Source: Taxillus chinensis
Taxonomy: Eukaryota; Streptophyta; Magnoliopsida; Santalales; Loranthaceae
Assembly (NCBI GenBank): GCA_023512835.1
Contig: CM042088.1
Span: 55,797,579 to 55,861,578 of the forward strand
Length of the DNA stretch: 64,000 nucleotides
Direction: 5' to 3'
Below are positions 48,901-64,000 of this stretch, in pieces. Numbering within the stretch: the stretch's first letter is position 1; each line of letters opens with the position of its first letter. The notes below the pieces were generated by a model. That model saw only the letters and a list, made by a program, of their open reading frames with translations. It was not told the DNA's origin and searched no databases. The position numbers were made by a program, and so were the translations under genes.

Positions 48901-50980
48901 GAAAGGTGACATTAGAGATTGTTTTGATTAATAGGTAACAATAAATTTACCATTAACAAATCTAACAGAGGTAAAATAATTAAAAACCACAAACCAAAAG
49001 AGCACGAAACCTTAAATCGCAAATAATTTTTTGTTAAATTTCCTTTGAAAAGATAAAGTTTGAAAAGGTTTTTTTTTTGGGGGGGGGGGGGGGGGTCATG
49101 GTCCCCTCCTATTTTTTTTTCCCCAATTTTATATATATATATATGTAGTGTTATTTAATTGTTATTAAAAGAGGGGAAGAAAGATTGGTGTTAGATCACG
49201 CTTAATTGGGTAGAAAAGATAGAAAAATCAGAGCATTACTCTATTATCAATTTTAGATCACGCTTATTACTATATCAACAATTTTACTTGTACAAAATTG
49301 GTATATATTAGTTTTATATATATATATATATAATATTTTAAAATTAAAATGAATAATAAAAAAATGTTATCATAGAATATAAACATAAAAAAGACTATCT
49401 TAACTCATTAGAAATATTTATATAAAGTTATACAATTATTAAAAATGTTATTAGAGAATTAAATAGGATAAAACTATCAATTTAAAAGAAATGGGAAAGC
49501 GTATAATAATAATAATACATTTATAAAAGTTTTGACCCCATGCGATATTATCATCTCTTCTAACGCTACGATGACACAAGTACTTAATATATATCATTGA
49601 TCTATATAAAACATATATGAGATGTCATAATATATATATTATTCTCTTTTCCTCGACATAATATAATATATTATTTTTATTGTCTAATATATATCATTGC
49701 TATATTAAGTACTTTATAATATATTCAAAAATCTATTTACTATTACCAATTATTGTTATTTTTAAAAGTTTTATGATTAAAGTATGTTTTTTAAGTAGTT
49801 ATTATGTAATAGTTTTTCTTCGTATAATGTTTTTTTCCTCATTTCAGGCCGATATGTCTCAAAGGATAAGATATTAAAATTATATATAACTTAAAAATTT
49901 TTAATTCATAAACGAGTTATTATAATATTAGAAAGTTTTTTTAAAACAATAAAGAATTATAGCTTTATATTAGTGTGACACTAATATATAATCGTTAATA
50001 TAAAATCTCTACGATTACAGGTGTAAAGTAATAAATTATATTATTATAGTCAGTTAATATAAAATTATATATTAATGGATCCATATTAACGTTATAATAT
50101 AATACTATTAATTGTAGTTTGGTATAATAACTTTTAAATATGAGTTATAATAATTTTAATAATTTATATTTTAATTTTCCGATCAGAATTTCTGAATTCA
50201 TCCCTGATCATAAACTAAAGCCATTTTGAAAACTTCAACATCGATCAAAGTTTTTTAAAACGCAAGACAGACCAAATCGGATCCGGGGCGCGGGACAAAA
50301 TTGCCACCACTATACGTATATATATATTTATTTAAACACCGGTGGAAATTTTATTCGACATCACATTTCATAAAAACGCAAGTGAAACCTATATCCGTGT
50401 TTTTTTTATTTTTATTGGTGGACGTTTTTTAAATAGTTAATATTTTTTAATGAAGTTTTTCGGCTGTCAATACAAAGGTAAATTCATATAAATTATTTTA
50501 ACTTTGTTGGTTCGAAGTTTTTTTACATAAATGTTGGCTTCTATGTTTTCACAGGATGACACATCGCACAAATCATTATATATATAGGTATATTATGAAG
50601 TTGTGTAGGACCATATACTTTCTGCCGATAATATTGTTTAAAAAAAAGTCAATCCAGTATGTACAACGTACCTACCCATAAAGTTTTTCATCGTGGGAGT
50701 AAATGATAATCCTTCCGTCTCTTGGTATATGGGTTCTTAAAAAATACACCCCTTTGTGATTAACGGACGAAGACAATTTATAAGAAAATCCAGAACTTAG
50801 AAAGTGTAATTAATTGGATTCATTAAAATTTGAAGGGAGATGAATTACAATGAACAGCATCTCTTCTTAAAGGGGAAGTTTCCATATCAATGCTTTTACC
50901 ATCTAAAGATTAAGGAAGTGTCAGTCTGGCTCCCTATAATATTTCCTAACGAAAAATGTTTGTCCTGTTAGCGAATGGAT
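48901..50980. other. AT-rich intergenic stretch, no gene seen
   Basis: Homopolymer G near 49080-49096 and several TA runs. No coding or RNA gene recognised. Confidence 0.4.
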
Positions 50981-50982
50981 TG

Positions 50983-50993
50983 TATTTATATAG
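50983..50993 (+). promoter_or_regulatory. TATA box of the carboxypeptidase gene
   Basis: TATTTATATAG lies about 65 bp before the ATG at 51054, a normal spacing for a plant promoter with a short leader. Confidence 0.55.
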
Positions 50994-51008
50994 CCAGAGA
51001 GGCGATGA

Positions 51009-53709
<2,701 letters not shown>

Positions 53710-54398
53710 ATGATCAGTAGCGTGACGTGCAATGGTACTAGATTTATGAGATAGTCTGTTTTTATTATGAAGGAATGATATAGAACCTCGTCAAAATAAA
53801 GAAGCCGTAGGAAGGGTAGAATCTCAATCTGTTTGAGTGCTCCGGGGAGCTATTGGACCAAACGAGGTTATCAAACCCCACAAATTCATTGCCAATTGTA
53901 GCTGAATCCGATAGGCAGCACCCATTACGCCCCAAAACCCCCCAATAAAATTATGTTTTCTCTGTGAAGCCTGGCGGTGGGATATGTGAATGTTCGCTTG
54001 AGAAGCAATAATCAATATCTCATATAAGTAAATTAATACTCTTTAAAGAGTTTATTAAAAAGGTTGTAATACGCTTAGTAAAAACTTACACCGAATCCAA
54101 AACTGGAGTGTATGTTACGGTTTGTGTTGAAATATGTGAATGTTCACTCAAGAGGCAAATTAATTCGGGAAAAAAAGGGATACAATTATGGTGAATGGGC
54201 ATAAATAGCCTTTTTACAATCTACACAAGTCCTTAAACGAACAACTATTACGGGAATAAATATCTATTTTAGGCAAGCCGTAAGTACACAAATAAAAATT
54301 CTAATATAATTTACAAAATAAAATAATAGATACATACCTGATTTAGTAGATTATATACACCAATGCATTAGCTTGGAAATAATTATCAACACATTTCG
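53710..54398. other. 3' flank of the carboxypeptidase gene, no gene seen
   Basis: Two related stretches (53960-54005 and 54120-54165) share GATATGTGAATGTTC(A/G)CT and the following AAGAGGCAA-like words, a short local duplication. Confidence 0.45.
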
Positions 54399-54930
54399 TC
54401 AAGTTAGTTTTAACTTGTCAATATACCTATTAAAAGCTTGGTTGGATACGACTTTTGTGGGTATATCTGCCGGTTGTTCTTGAGAATGAACATAAGAAAA
54501 TTCAATAAGATGTATTTCAACTTTCTCCTTGATAAAATACCTATTAATTTTTACGAGTTTAATTTGATCACGTTGAATCAAATTACGAGTAATATCACAT
54601 ACATGCTGCCTTCTTATTGCAATATAACTCCATAGTATTGATTCACTTGATATGTAAATCTCATAATAGATTTCTAATCTATAATAATTCAAACATTGCC
54701 TTAGCCATTGCTCGGTATCCATCCTCAACACTGATTTATTTATGACCTCATATTTTTTACTTTACCAAGTAACTAGATTTTCACTTGCAAATGTAAAATA
54801 CCTAGATGTAGACCATTTGTCCATAATAAATCCAACTCAATTTGCATCAATATACCCTTTTATGTCCAAGGTGTGTCTCCTTTAGTAAACATGATATTTT
54901 TTTCCCATAGATGACTTCAAGTAACACAAC
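54399..54930 (-). pseudogene. Copia RNase H relic
   Basis: On the reverse strand, with one stop, it reads KGYIDANWVGF, WSTSRYFTFASENLVTW, SKKYEVINKSVLRMDTEQWL and then INRYFIKEKVEI...YVHSQEQPADIPTK. These are the ordered motifs of the C-terminal RNase H of copia polyproteins (compare D-WAG, STSGY, NLVTW-SKKQ, D-HFI-EK, QLADI-TK). The final frame (54399-54731) is open but lacks the catalytic first half. No LTR was identified. Confidence 0.8.
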
Positions 54931-56733
54931 ATATGAATAAACAACGTTAATGTTTTCTTTAATATTGTGGTCGAGCATACCTAAGAAACATCAATCTTCT
55001 AACTGTACCTTTTCAATAGGAATTTAATTTGGACGTATGTCAAGCTTTAAATTTTCTACGGTAGGAGTGCTAGTTGGACTATATGTTTTTATGCATTCAC
55101 GAGCAAGATGATCTTACAATGCTTTCTTTTCTTTTGGATTGTAACAACATGTATTATGGGTAATATTAAGAGATAGCCATTTTGAAAGGGTAAAACTATT
55201 TAGACATTAATGTGGCCGTTGATATGAGTATTTTATTAATAATTGAGCCTGATTCCGAGTCAGGGCCCCAAATTACTGATTTGAGAACTTTTAGGGGTCT
55301 TTGGGTTGACATTGGATATGAGCTTTCATTTATGCATGAGAATATCTAGATGATTGTGCACTTGTCATTTCAAGCATTTTGACTGTAATTATGTTTTATT
55401 TGGAGTTTGTGGTCCCAAAAGAATAATTATTTATTTTTGAGAATTTACTTTGTAATAACACACAACAATATAAAGAGGGCTAGAGAGAGAGAACATGTTC
55501 TTCCTACTTGTACCATGTGTAGGGAAGAGAGGAGAAGATTGAGAGATTTGTGTTTGGGTGATGATCCAATTTGCAAATCAAGTTCCAATCTCTCTAGACC
55601 AATTAATTAAATTACTTTCTTATGATTTGGGCAAAAATTGAGAATTTAAAATGAACCCTAAGGAAAATAAAAAATTGAGGTTAATCGGTCAATTTGATAT
55701 GATGTTGCATATGTGATTTCTAGTTTATCTATTTATTTTCATGCCAAATAACGAATTAAAAAAATTAAAATTTAAAAAAATTATGTTGAATTGAATAGAA
55801 TGAAATATATGTTGCATTTTAATTTGTAAAATGAAATATTTATGACTTAGTTAGGCTATATGATACGATATGTTAATGTAAATTGGTGTTTGAAATTCAA
55901 CATTTAGCAAAGTGCGGGAGAAAATTAACCAGAATTCTACAAAAATATAAAGTTAGAAAAGAACAAGGCAGCTATCTGCGGCTGGAAAAAGCCTACCACC
56001 GCCAACGGGGCGTTCATGGTTTCGTTTAGAAGATTGACCGCCGCCCATTTAGCGTTAATAGAGATTATTTACTGCATGCAAATCTGCCCGCTGCACCCCT
56101 AGGAAAAAAAACCTTTGATATCGGCATTTAATATAGATTATTTACTTTGATAATTATTCAAAAAACCTTTATACGAATATATATAAACGCTGTACGTCTT
56201 GTTTAGTTGCGTTGGAAAATTTTTTGAAGGCAAAGATCGAGAATAATCCAGATATGGTGATGAGAAATGGATTAATATTTCATCCAATACCAAAAATATC
56301 GTATGAATTATAATACTTGCAATTTTAATCATTAAATTTAATTTCAATACTTTAAATTAAATTTTCTTTTAATTATAACATTACTATATTAAAATAATAA
56401 TCACTATAAAAGTGCTACCGTTAAAAAAATAATTATTGAAAATACATACACGGTTCACATTAAATATTGCACCCTGATACTTTTGGTAATGATAAATGTG
56501 AGAAATGTAAAGTCAAATAAAATATGCAAAATCCGGAAGATTTTCATTTATTATTAAATCTACCCTCTGTTTTTGAACTTTCGTTTTCCCCAAGAAAACC
56601 GCTTTCGCGACGCCCACGCAACTGGTCGTCTCCTTAAATTGCCTCCCCCGGTCCGCCTCAATTATTCATACAATTCTTCAAACTCTCTCCCTCCCAAACA
56701 CTTAGTGTGCCCTTTGAATCTCGATTCTGCGCA
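54931..56733. other. Intergenic region upstream of GAPDH
   Basis: No gene recognised. The 150 bp before the GAPDH ATG are CT-rich, as is common in leaders of strongly expressed plant genes. No clear TATA box. Confidence 0.4.
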
Positions 56734-59167
<2,434 letters not shown>

Positions 59168-59982
59168 ATCTTGAGCCTGAAACAAGCCATCGTCTGGCGT
59201 TCGCCGTTTGTTGACGTTTTTTCAAGATTTTGAAGGTTGATGTTGGCTTGGGAATGAATATGGGTGTAGTGTGGTGCACGAATGCTGAGTTTTAATGCTG
59301 CTGCCGGCGTTTTCTTCTATTTTTATTAATTTTTGTTTTTGTTTGAGAAGAGAGATTCCATTAATAATACTTTTATTTGAATCAGTATTAAGCTTCCCGC
59401 TCCATTTTTTATTTTATCGCAATAAACGATATTTCAAAGGTCTGACACGCACAAGCTTATTTCCCTAAAAATAGGGTCATTATTTGGGTGCTAACCATAT
59501 GCACTAAAAAAAATGGTAAATAATTTTTACGGAATTATAACTTTTTTCTAAAAATAAAAAATAAAAATGTATCGTTTGTGATTTGTAGCTGTATATACAC
59601 TACGTAAATTTACATAAAATTTGCACTCGTAAACCATTTTAAAAATATTCACTTTAGGTTTGATGAATTAGGTTTGACGAAAATATTCACAATCTTTACA
59701 AAAAAACAACTAAAATTAGGTTTGATGAATTGGTTTTTTAAGCATTGGGCTTCTTAATCTTACCTTGACACGACTTTGTGAAAATTTTTTAGCCACACAT
59801 ATTGTTGGATGATGTTTAAACTACAAAAGGTTTCATTTATTTTATGAAAATAAATTGTCAAAAAATAATTTCCCATGTATTAGATAAGAAAAGTAAAATA
59901 ATCAACAAAAATCAAGTTGAACAAATGTATTTTTTTTGAAAGAAAAATGAATTCTAAATCTCAAATTTAAAAGATTTTTCCT
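59168..59982. other. GAPDH 3' untranslated region and flank
   Basis: The 3' untranslated region likely ends near 59400-59430, where CAATAAACG could serve as a polyadenylation signal. The rest is AT-rich without features. Confidence 0.4.
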
Positions 59983-60252
59983 TGTTAGAATATAACCTAT
60001 TAATTATAAATATCGTATAGTTGGCAATTAGCCTAATTGTAGGCATTATAGATTGTTTTTCTTACCTAATTATAAACCGTTTTCTTTCCTTGATTAGGAG
60101 TCTTTCCTAATTAGACTCTTTCATATTTATAATTCTTCTATATAATGGAGAAGAATATAATGAACATAATTAATTTGTTCATGAGATCAAAGTCATAATA
60201 ATTTTTTTTACTTTTTTTTGATTATTTATGGTCGGTCATCCATAACCTAACA
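59983..60252 (+). mobile_element. Possible short copia solo LTR
   Basis: TGTTAGAATATAACC... to ...CATAACCTAACA makes a 270-bp block with TGTTAG/CTAACA inverted ends. A TATA-like TCTATATAATGGAG lies at 60137-60150, the usual look of short copia LTRs. The flanking 5-mers do not match, so this stays tentative. Confidence 0.4.
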
Positions 60253-62356
60253 TCGGTCGTCCTCAATTCCAAATTTGCTCCTAGCACCACAAATTTGCTT
60301 CCAACGATATGACCAATGACTTTCGTCATCTAAAAATCATATGGATTTGATCACTGATATTTCCAAGATTCCAGCAAAGTATACCGTAGTTTACCGATTG
60401 TATAATATAAATGGGAGTGAATCCATTATACTAAAAACTATTTTCTTATTTTTAAATTTTAACAAAAAGTTTGCAGGTTTCTTGAGAGATTAACTATAAA
60501 TTTGTTTGTTTGAATGATAATGTCTTAGTGCCTTGTGCAAAATCCAGCGACTATCAGAACTTCGACTTTGCTAATGTTTGGCTTTGCTGATCTTCGACCC
60601 TTCGAGTCTATAACTCGTCAACCTTTTGGTCAATAATGCTTCGACCCTTCAAGTCTGCGGGTGTTCAAGTCTTTAGCCTTTGAGTCTGCGAATCTTCGAG
60701 TCTGTGGATCTTCGAGGGTATATTTGATTGGGGCTGAGATGACAACCTTCCAAGCACTACTATGTTCATGGAATAACAAAAACTTGGCGCCAATGTAAGC
60801 TGAATCAAATCCATAGAAGGAAATACTTCACTTGAACAAATTTGAGCGCAACACATGTTATCATAATTCATATTTTAATGTTGGTAGCCTCACTCCGAGA
60901 AGATTCTAGTATACTTGACGATAACCTTGGCTCCAGCCTTACTCCATGATCTCTATTGGCTTTTGGAGAATCAAAACAAAAGACCCATCAAATTCAAGCT
61001 ATTCTAAACAGTAACATAAATCCTAGAACTGAAATTGGGCACTTGATTAAATATGGTGCTAGATGCCAAAAACTTGTAACATGCTTGACACCAAAGAGAA
61101 GGGTCTTGGAGTCCTTTACTGTGATGTCACAGTTCTACCAGAGTGCCAGTGAATAATGTTACACTTGAAACATATAAGTCTTCCCAAAAGAACAAGCGCT
61201 AAAATTAGAGACCATTAACATAGACTAAATTACAGATCAAAGAGCATCATATAAAGCCATTGATAGCAATGAGCTACACATCAAACATCAAAAGAACTTA
61301 AAGTGGCAATGCCATGTTGTAGGTGTTGATGAAAGGATTGATGATAGCAACGAGCTCCACATGTTCTCTTTGGAGAGATAACCCCATGACCAAACAACTT
61401 ATCCTTAGAACCATAATCACATTAGGTAAATAAAATTCGATTGATGACAATATTCAATATCATTTTGGCTTTTTCCAACATCTTTTGAGCTCAAAAGCCA
61501 ATTTTTTTGTCCTTTTTAAATAGAGATTATTAGGAAAACCATAGTTATTAAATGTGCCCTTCAATGCAAAAAAACAAGACATGCGCATTAACACATGTTA
61601 CATCCCTAAGTTCTAGAGAATTTAAAACTGAGTATATGACTTTTCATGTCAACACCTAAAGGGTTAAATGATTGATGACTAGCACCTAAAGAAACTATGA
61701 AATAGGTATTATCTCACATATAACATGTACAATCATACATAAGAGTAATCATATACTTTTCCAAATAGATAAAACATCAATGGCATGAATTTGATTCAAT
61801 AAACCAAATAAACAACTCATTTCATCACCCAATACATATTCAATTCCATATAACTTTCCAAGAATCCTTGTTTGAGACAAATAAATAAACAAATATAAAT
61901 TATAAATCATTACATTGAATAGGAGACTACTAATAAATAGTTGGTAGCCACCAGTCAGTCCGTCAAAATCTAAAAAATATGTTAACAATGTAGAAATAAG
62001 TGACCTATAACTCTACACTATTATATAGTCCAATCATTACCTAAATTTTATCTGTTTAATGTATGTATATGTCAGTGTAGTGTTATAGACTACAAACATG
62101 AACCATTTTAATCAAAAAAAGATATCTAAAAAAATATATATGATAAATGATCAAAAGGGCTATTCCACACACCTCATGTATCATACAATAATTCCAAATC
62201 AAGGGTCATAATCGCCTTTCTCTCTCAAGTTAATCCACCTATCAGGAAAGTATACTCACAAGTCTTTAAGTATGAGCCTAATTACATCATATTACAATCA
62301 TTACAATGCTTCCATTTCCCATATCATTATTAAAATGCCATTATTAGACCTTAACC
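60253..62356. other. Intergenic, repeat debris
   Basis: At 60545-60720 there are CTTCGACCCTTCGAGTC-type repeats like those in the LTR at 9290-9590. No gene recognised. Confidence 0.4.
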
Positions 62357-62812
62357 TAGGGATGTTAAATGGGTTTCCAGGCCACAAGCCATGTGAGTTG
62401 TGTCACTTTTTTTATAGGTCGGGCCTGTAAAATCTGGCCCATTTATATGCAGGCCATAACGGGCTCTGGCCGATGGGCTCAAGCAAGCCGAGCTCACAAG
62501 CCGGCCTATGGGTTGATTTTTTATTTTTTATTATTTTTTATGTTTTTTTATTTAACATATTAAAAGTTTGTATAATGTACCATTATTTTATAAATTTGAC
62601 CATCTTCATAGTTGTGTAAAGGTTATATTTGACCCATAGAAACTAAAACCGATAAATCTTCAAGAGAAATAATATATTTAAAATAAAAAAAATTATTAAA
62701 AAAAATACAAATTTAAACGGGCTAGCCTGGGCCTAACAATTTTGGCCCGTTTAAAAATTGGCCTGCACGGGCTGGGCCCAAACTGGCCCAACCCGCCCAT
62801 TTAACACCCCTA
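62357..62812. mobile_element. hAT-type non-autonomous element with perfect 8-bp target duplication
   Basis: 456 bp. The left end TAGGGATGTTAAATGGG pairs with the right end CCCATTTAACACCCCTA. Both flanks are CCTTAACC (62349-62356, 62813-62820), the 8-bp duplication typical of hAT transposons. The two outer parts are rich in GGCCCGTTT / AAACGGGC words and the middle is AT-rich. No coding capacity. Confidence 0.85.
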
Positions 62813-63148
62813 CCTTAACCCATTACATCAAACACAAATTAGAACAATTAATACTTGACATAAAAGTCATTACAACATAATCACAATAATAAATTCATTT
62901 AGCCATTGGGACCATTATCCCTTAGTATATAAACATCAACAAACTAGGATCATCATCCTACATCACTAGGCTAATGGTATATTTATCAAGCTAAATATAG
63001 ATTTAACTAATAAATTTAATTAATACTATTAGAGTCGCTTTTGATATTTATAATTAATGGATTTTGAAAATTCAAGTTCAATAAGGAATTCAAGTTGAAA
63101 ATATGCAACATAAGTCTATGGCAACAAAAATATATTTACTTATAATTT

Positions 63149-64000
63149 TTGTATAAAGGTGATAATTTGAGATATTTATTGGGCCAAGCAACATATAACT
63201 GGCAAGGAAAAAATACAAAGGCATGTCTCAAATATCCATATCATGTGAAACAGGAAATAAGAGAATACATGGCCAACAAAAAGGTAGGGAAAGACCAAAT
63301 AAATATGTTGCTAGACTTTAACGATGTTGACTTCTGTGAGGATAAAGATAAAAATGATGGGGAAAAGATTGAACAACGAGGTAGAAGTGTTGTAAGCATA
63401 AAAAGAAGTAACAAATCAATCTAGTCCAATACAAATTTTTAAAAAAACATGGCAAAAAGGACTGATAGATTCATTCTTTACTCCTGACCTAAGTTAGTTA
63501 TAAAGAGAAGAAAAGATGTGAAAGTCAAACAAACAACAATCAATGAGCATTATAAGAAAGAAGATAGAGACAAGGCATGCCTTCATATTGCAAGATGGGT
63601 GTATGATGCCAAAATAGCATTTAATGTTGTCATTATGATAATTTTAAGGTTGATATTGAGCCCATTGGGCAATATGGAATATAAATGAAGCCACTAGTTA
63701 CCATGAGGTGAGAATTGGACAATACATATAATATGTTGGAAATTCATAAAGATAAATGGGTAAAGAATGAATGTCAGTATCATGTTTGATGATCGGAAAG
63801 GAAAATATAAAAGGACTTTGATAAACTTTTTAGTTAATTGTTCCAAAGAAACCATGTTTATCAAGTCAATCAATGCTTCAAGATTGGAAAAAGTGTCTTT
63901 AAGTTGCTTAATTCTTTTGTGGAGCGAATTGGGAAAGTTAAATGTTATTCAAGTCATAACAAATAATGCTTCAAATTTTTTATTTGTAATTTCATATTTT
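63149..64000 (+). pseudogene. hAT transposase (BED zinc finger / DUF659-type) relic, runs off the window
   Basis: The first frame (63149-63424) shows a decayed BED region (YLLGQATYNWQGKNTKACLK in place of RLK.HLAG..GN.K.C) followed by VKQEIREYM and the phrase DQINMLLDFNDVDFCED seen in plant hAT proteins. After a stop, frames continue with TTINEHYKKE, KACLHIARWVYDAKIAFN and, near 63780-64000, DRKGKYKRTLINFLVN and VIQVITNNASN, which is the DUF659 core including the conserved TDNAS-like site. Several stops and shifts separate these pieces. The catalytic C-terminal part lies outside the window. Confidence 0.75.

Overview
The window is nuclear DNA from a flowering plant, most likely a eudicot. It is AT-rich, its genes carry GT-AG introns, and it contains plant gene families: two class I carboxylesterases (CXE), a secreted serine carboxypeptidase-like protein and a cytosolic NAD-dependent GAPDH (GapC). 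These are set among many LTR retrotransposon remains. I cannot name the species. Everything here comes from reading the sequence; no database search was run.

Layout. Positions 1-28 kb are almost all retrotransposon. Ty3/gypsy Tat/Ogre-type remains (1-8.8 kb) include one long reverse-strand LTR, a tandem-repeat 3' region and an intact 512-residue gag frame without any pol. Next comes a reverse-strand Tekay-like LTR (about 9.2-10.4 kb). From 11.7 to 25.9 kb there is a four-level nest. LTR family C is split by a solo LTR of family B. That is split by a complete but non-coding gypsy-like element A (two LTRs, PBS, PPT). Element A in turn contains a second family B solo LTR with a perfect 5-bp target duplication. 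A further solo LTR of family A (26.3-28.0 kb, perfect 5-bp duplication) ends 0.8 kb before the first gene.

From 28 to 64 kb the genes are spaced out. CXE 1 (28.8 kb) is preceded by a Mutator-type MITE. A third type of solo LTR lies at 32.7-34.1 kb and carries a minisatellite. Three copies of an AT-rich transposon-like repeat follow or precede it. At 36.0-37.1 kb there is a probable non-coding snoRNA host gene, with site II and telo-box promoter motifs and three tandem box C/D snoRNA candidates. Then come a gypsy pol relic, a copia relic and CXE 2 (42.6 kb). After more gypsy/copia debris come the nine-exon carboxypeptidase gene (51.1-53.7 kb), a copia RNase H relic and the twelve-exon GAPDH gene (56.7-59.2 kb). 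The right edge holds a hAT-type non-autonomous element with a perfect 8-bp duplication and a broken hAT transposase that runs off the window.

The protein genes do not form a pathway cluster. The two CXE genes are a dispersed tandem pair; the others look like ordinary neighbours. The most notable find is the snoRNA trio. All three have non-canonical C and D boxes that compensate each other, and terminal stems that covary between copies.
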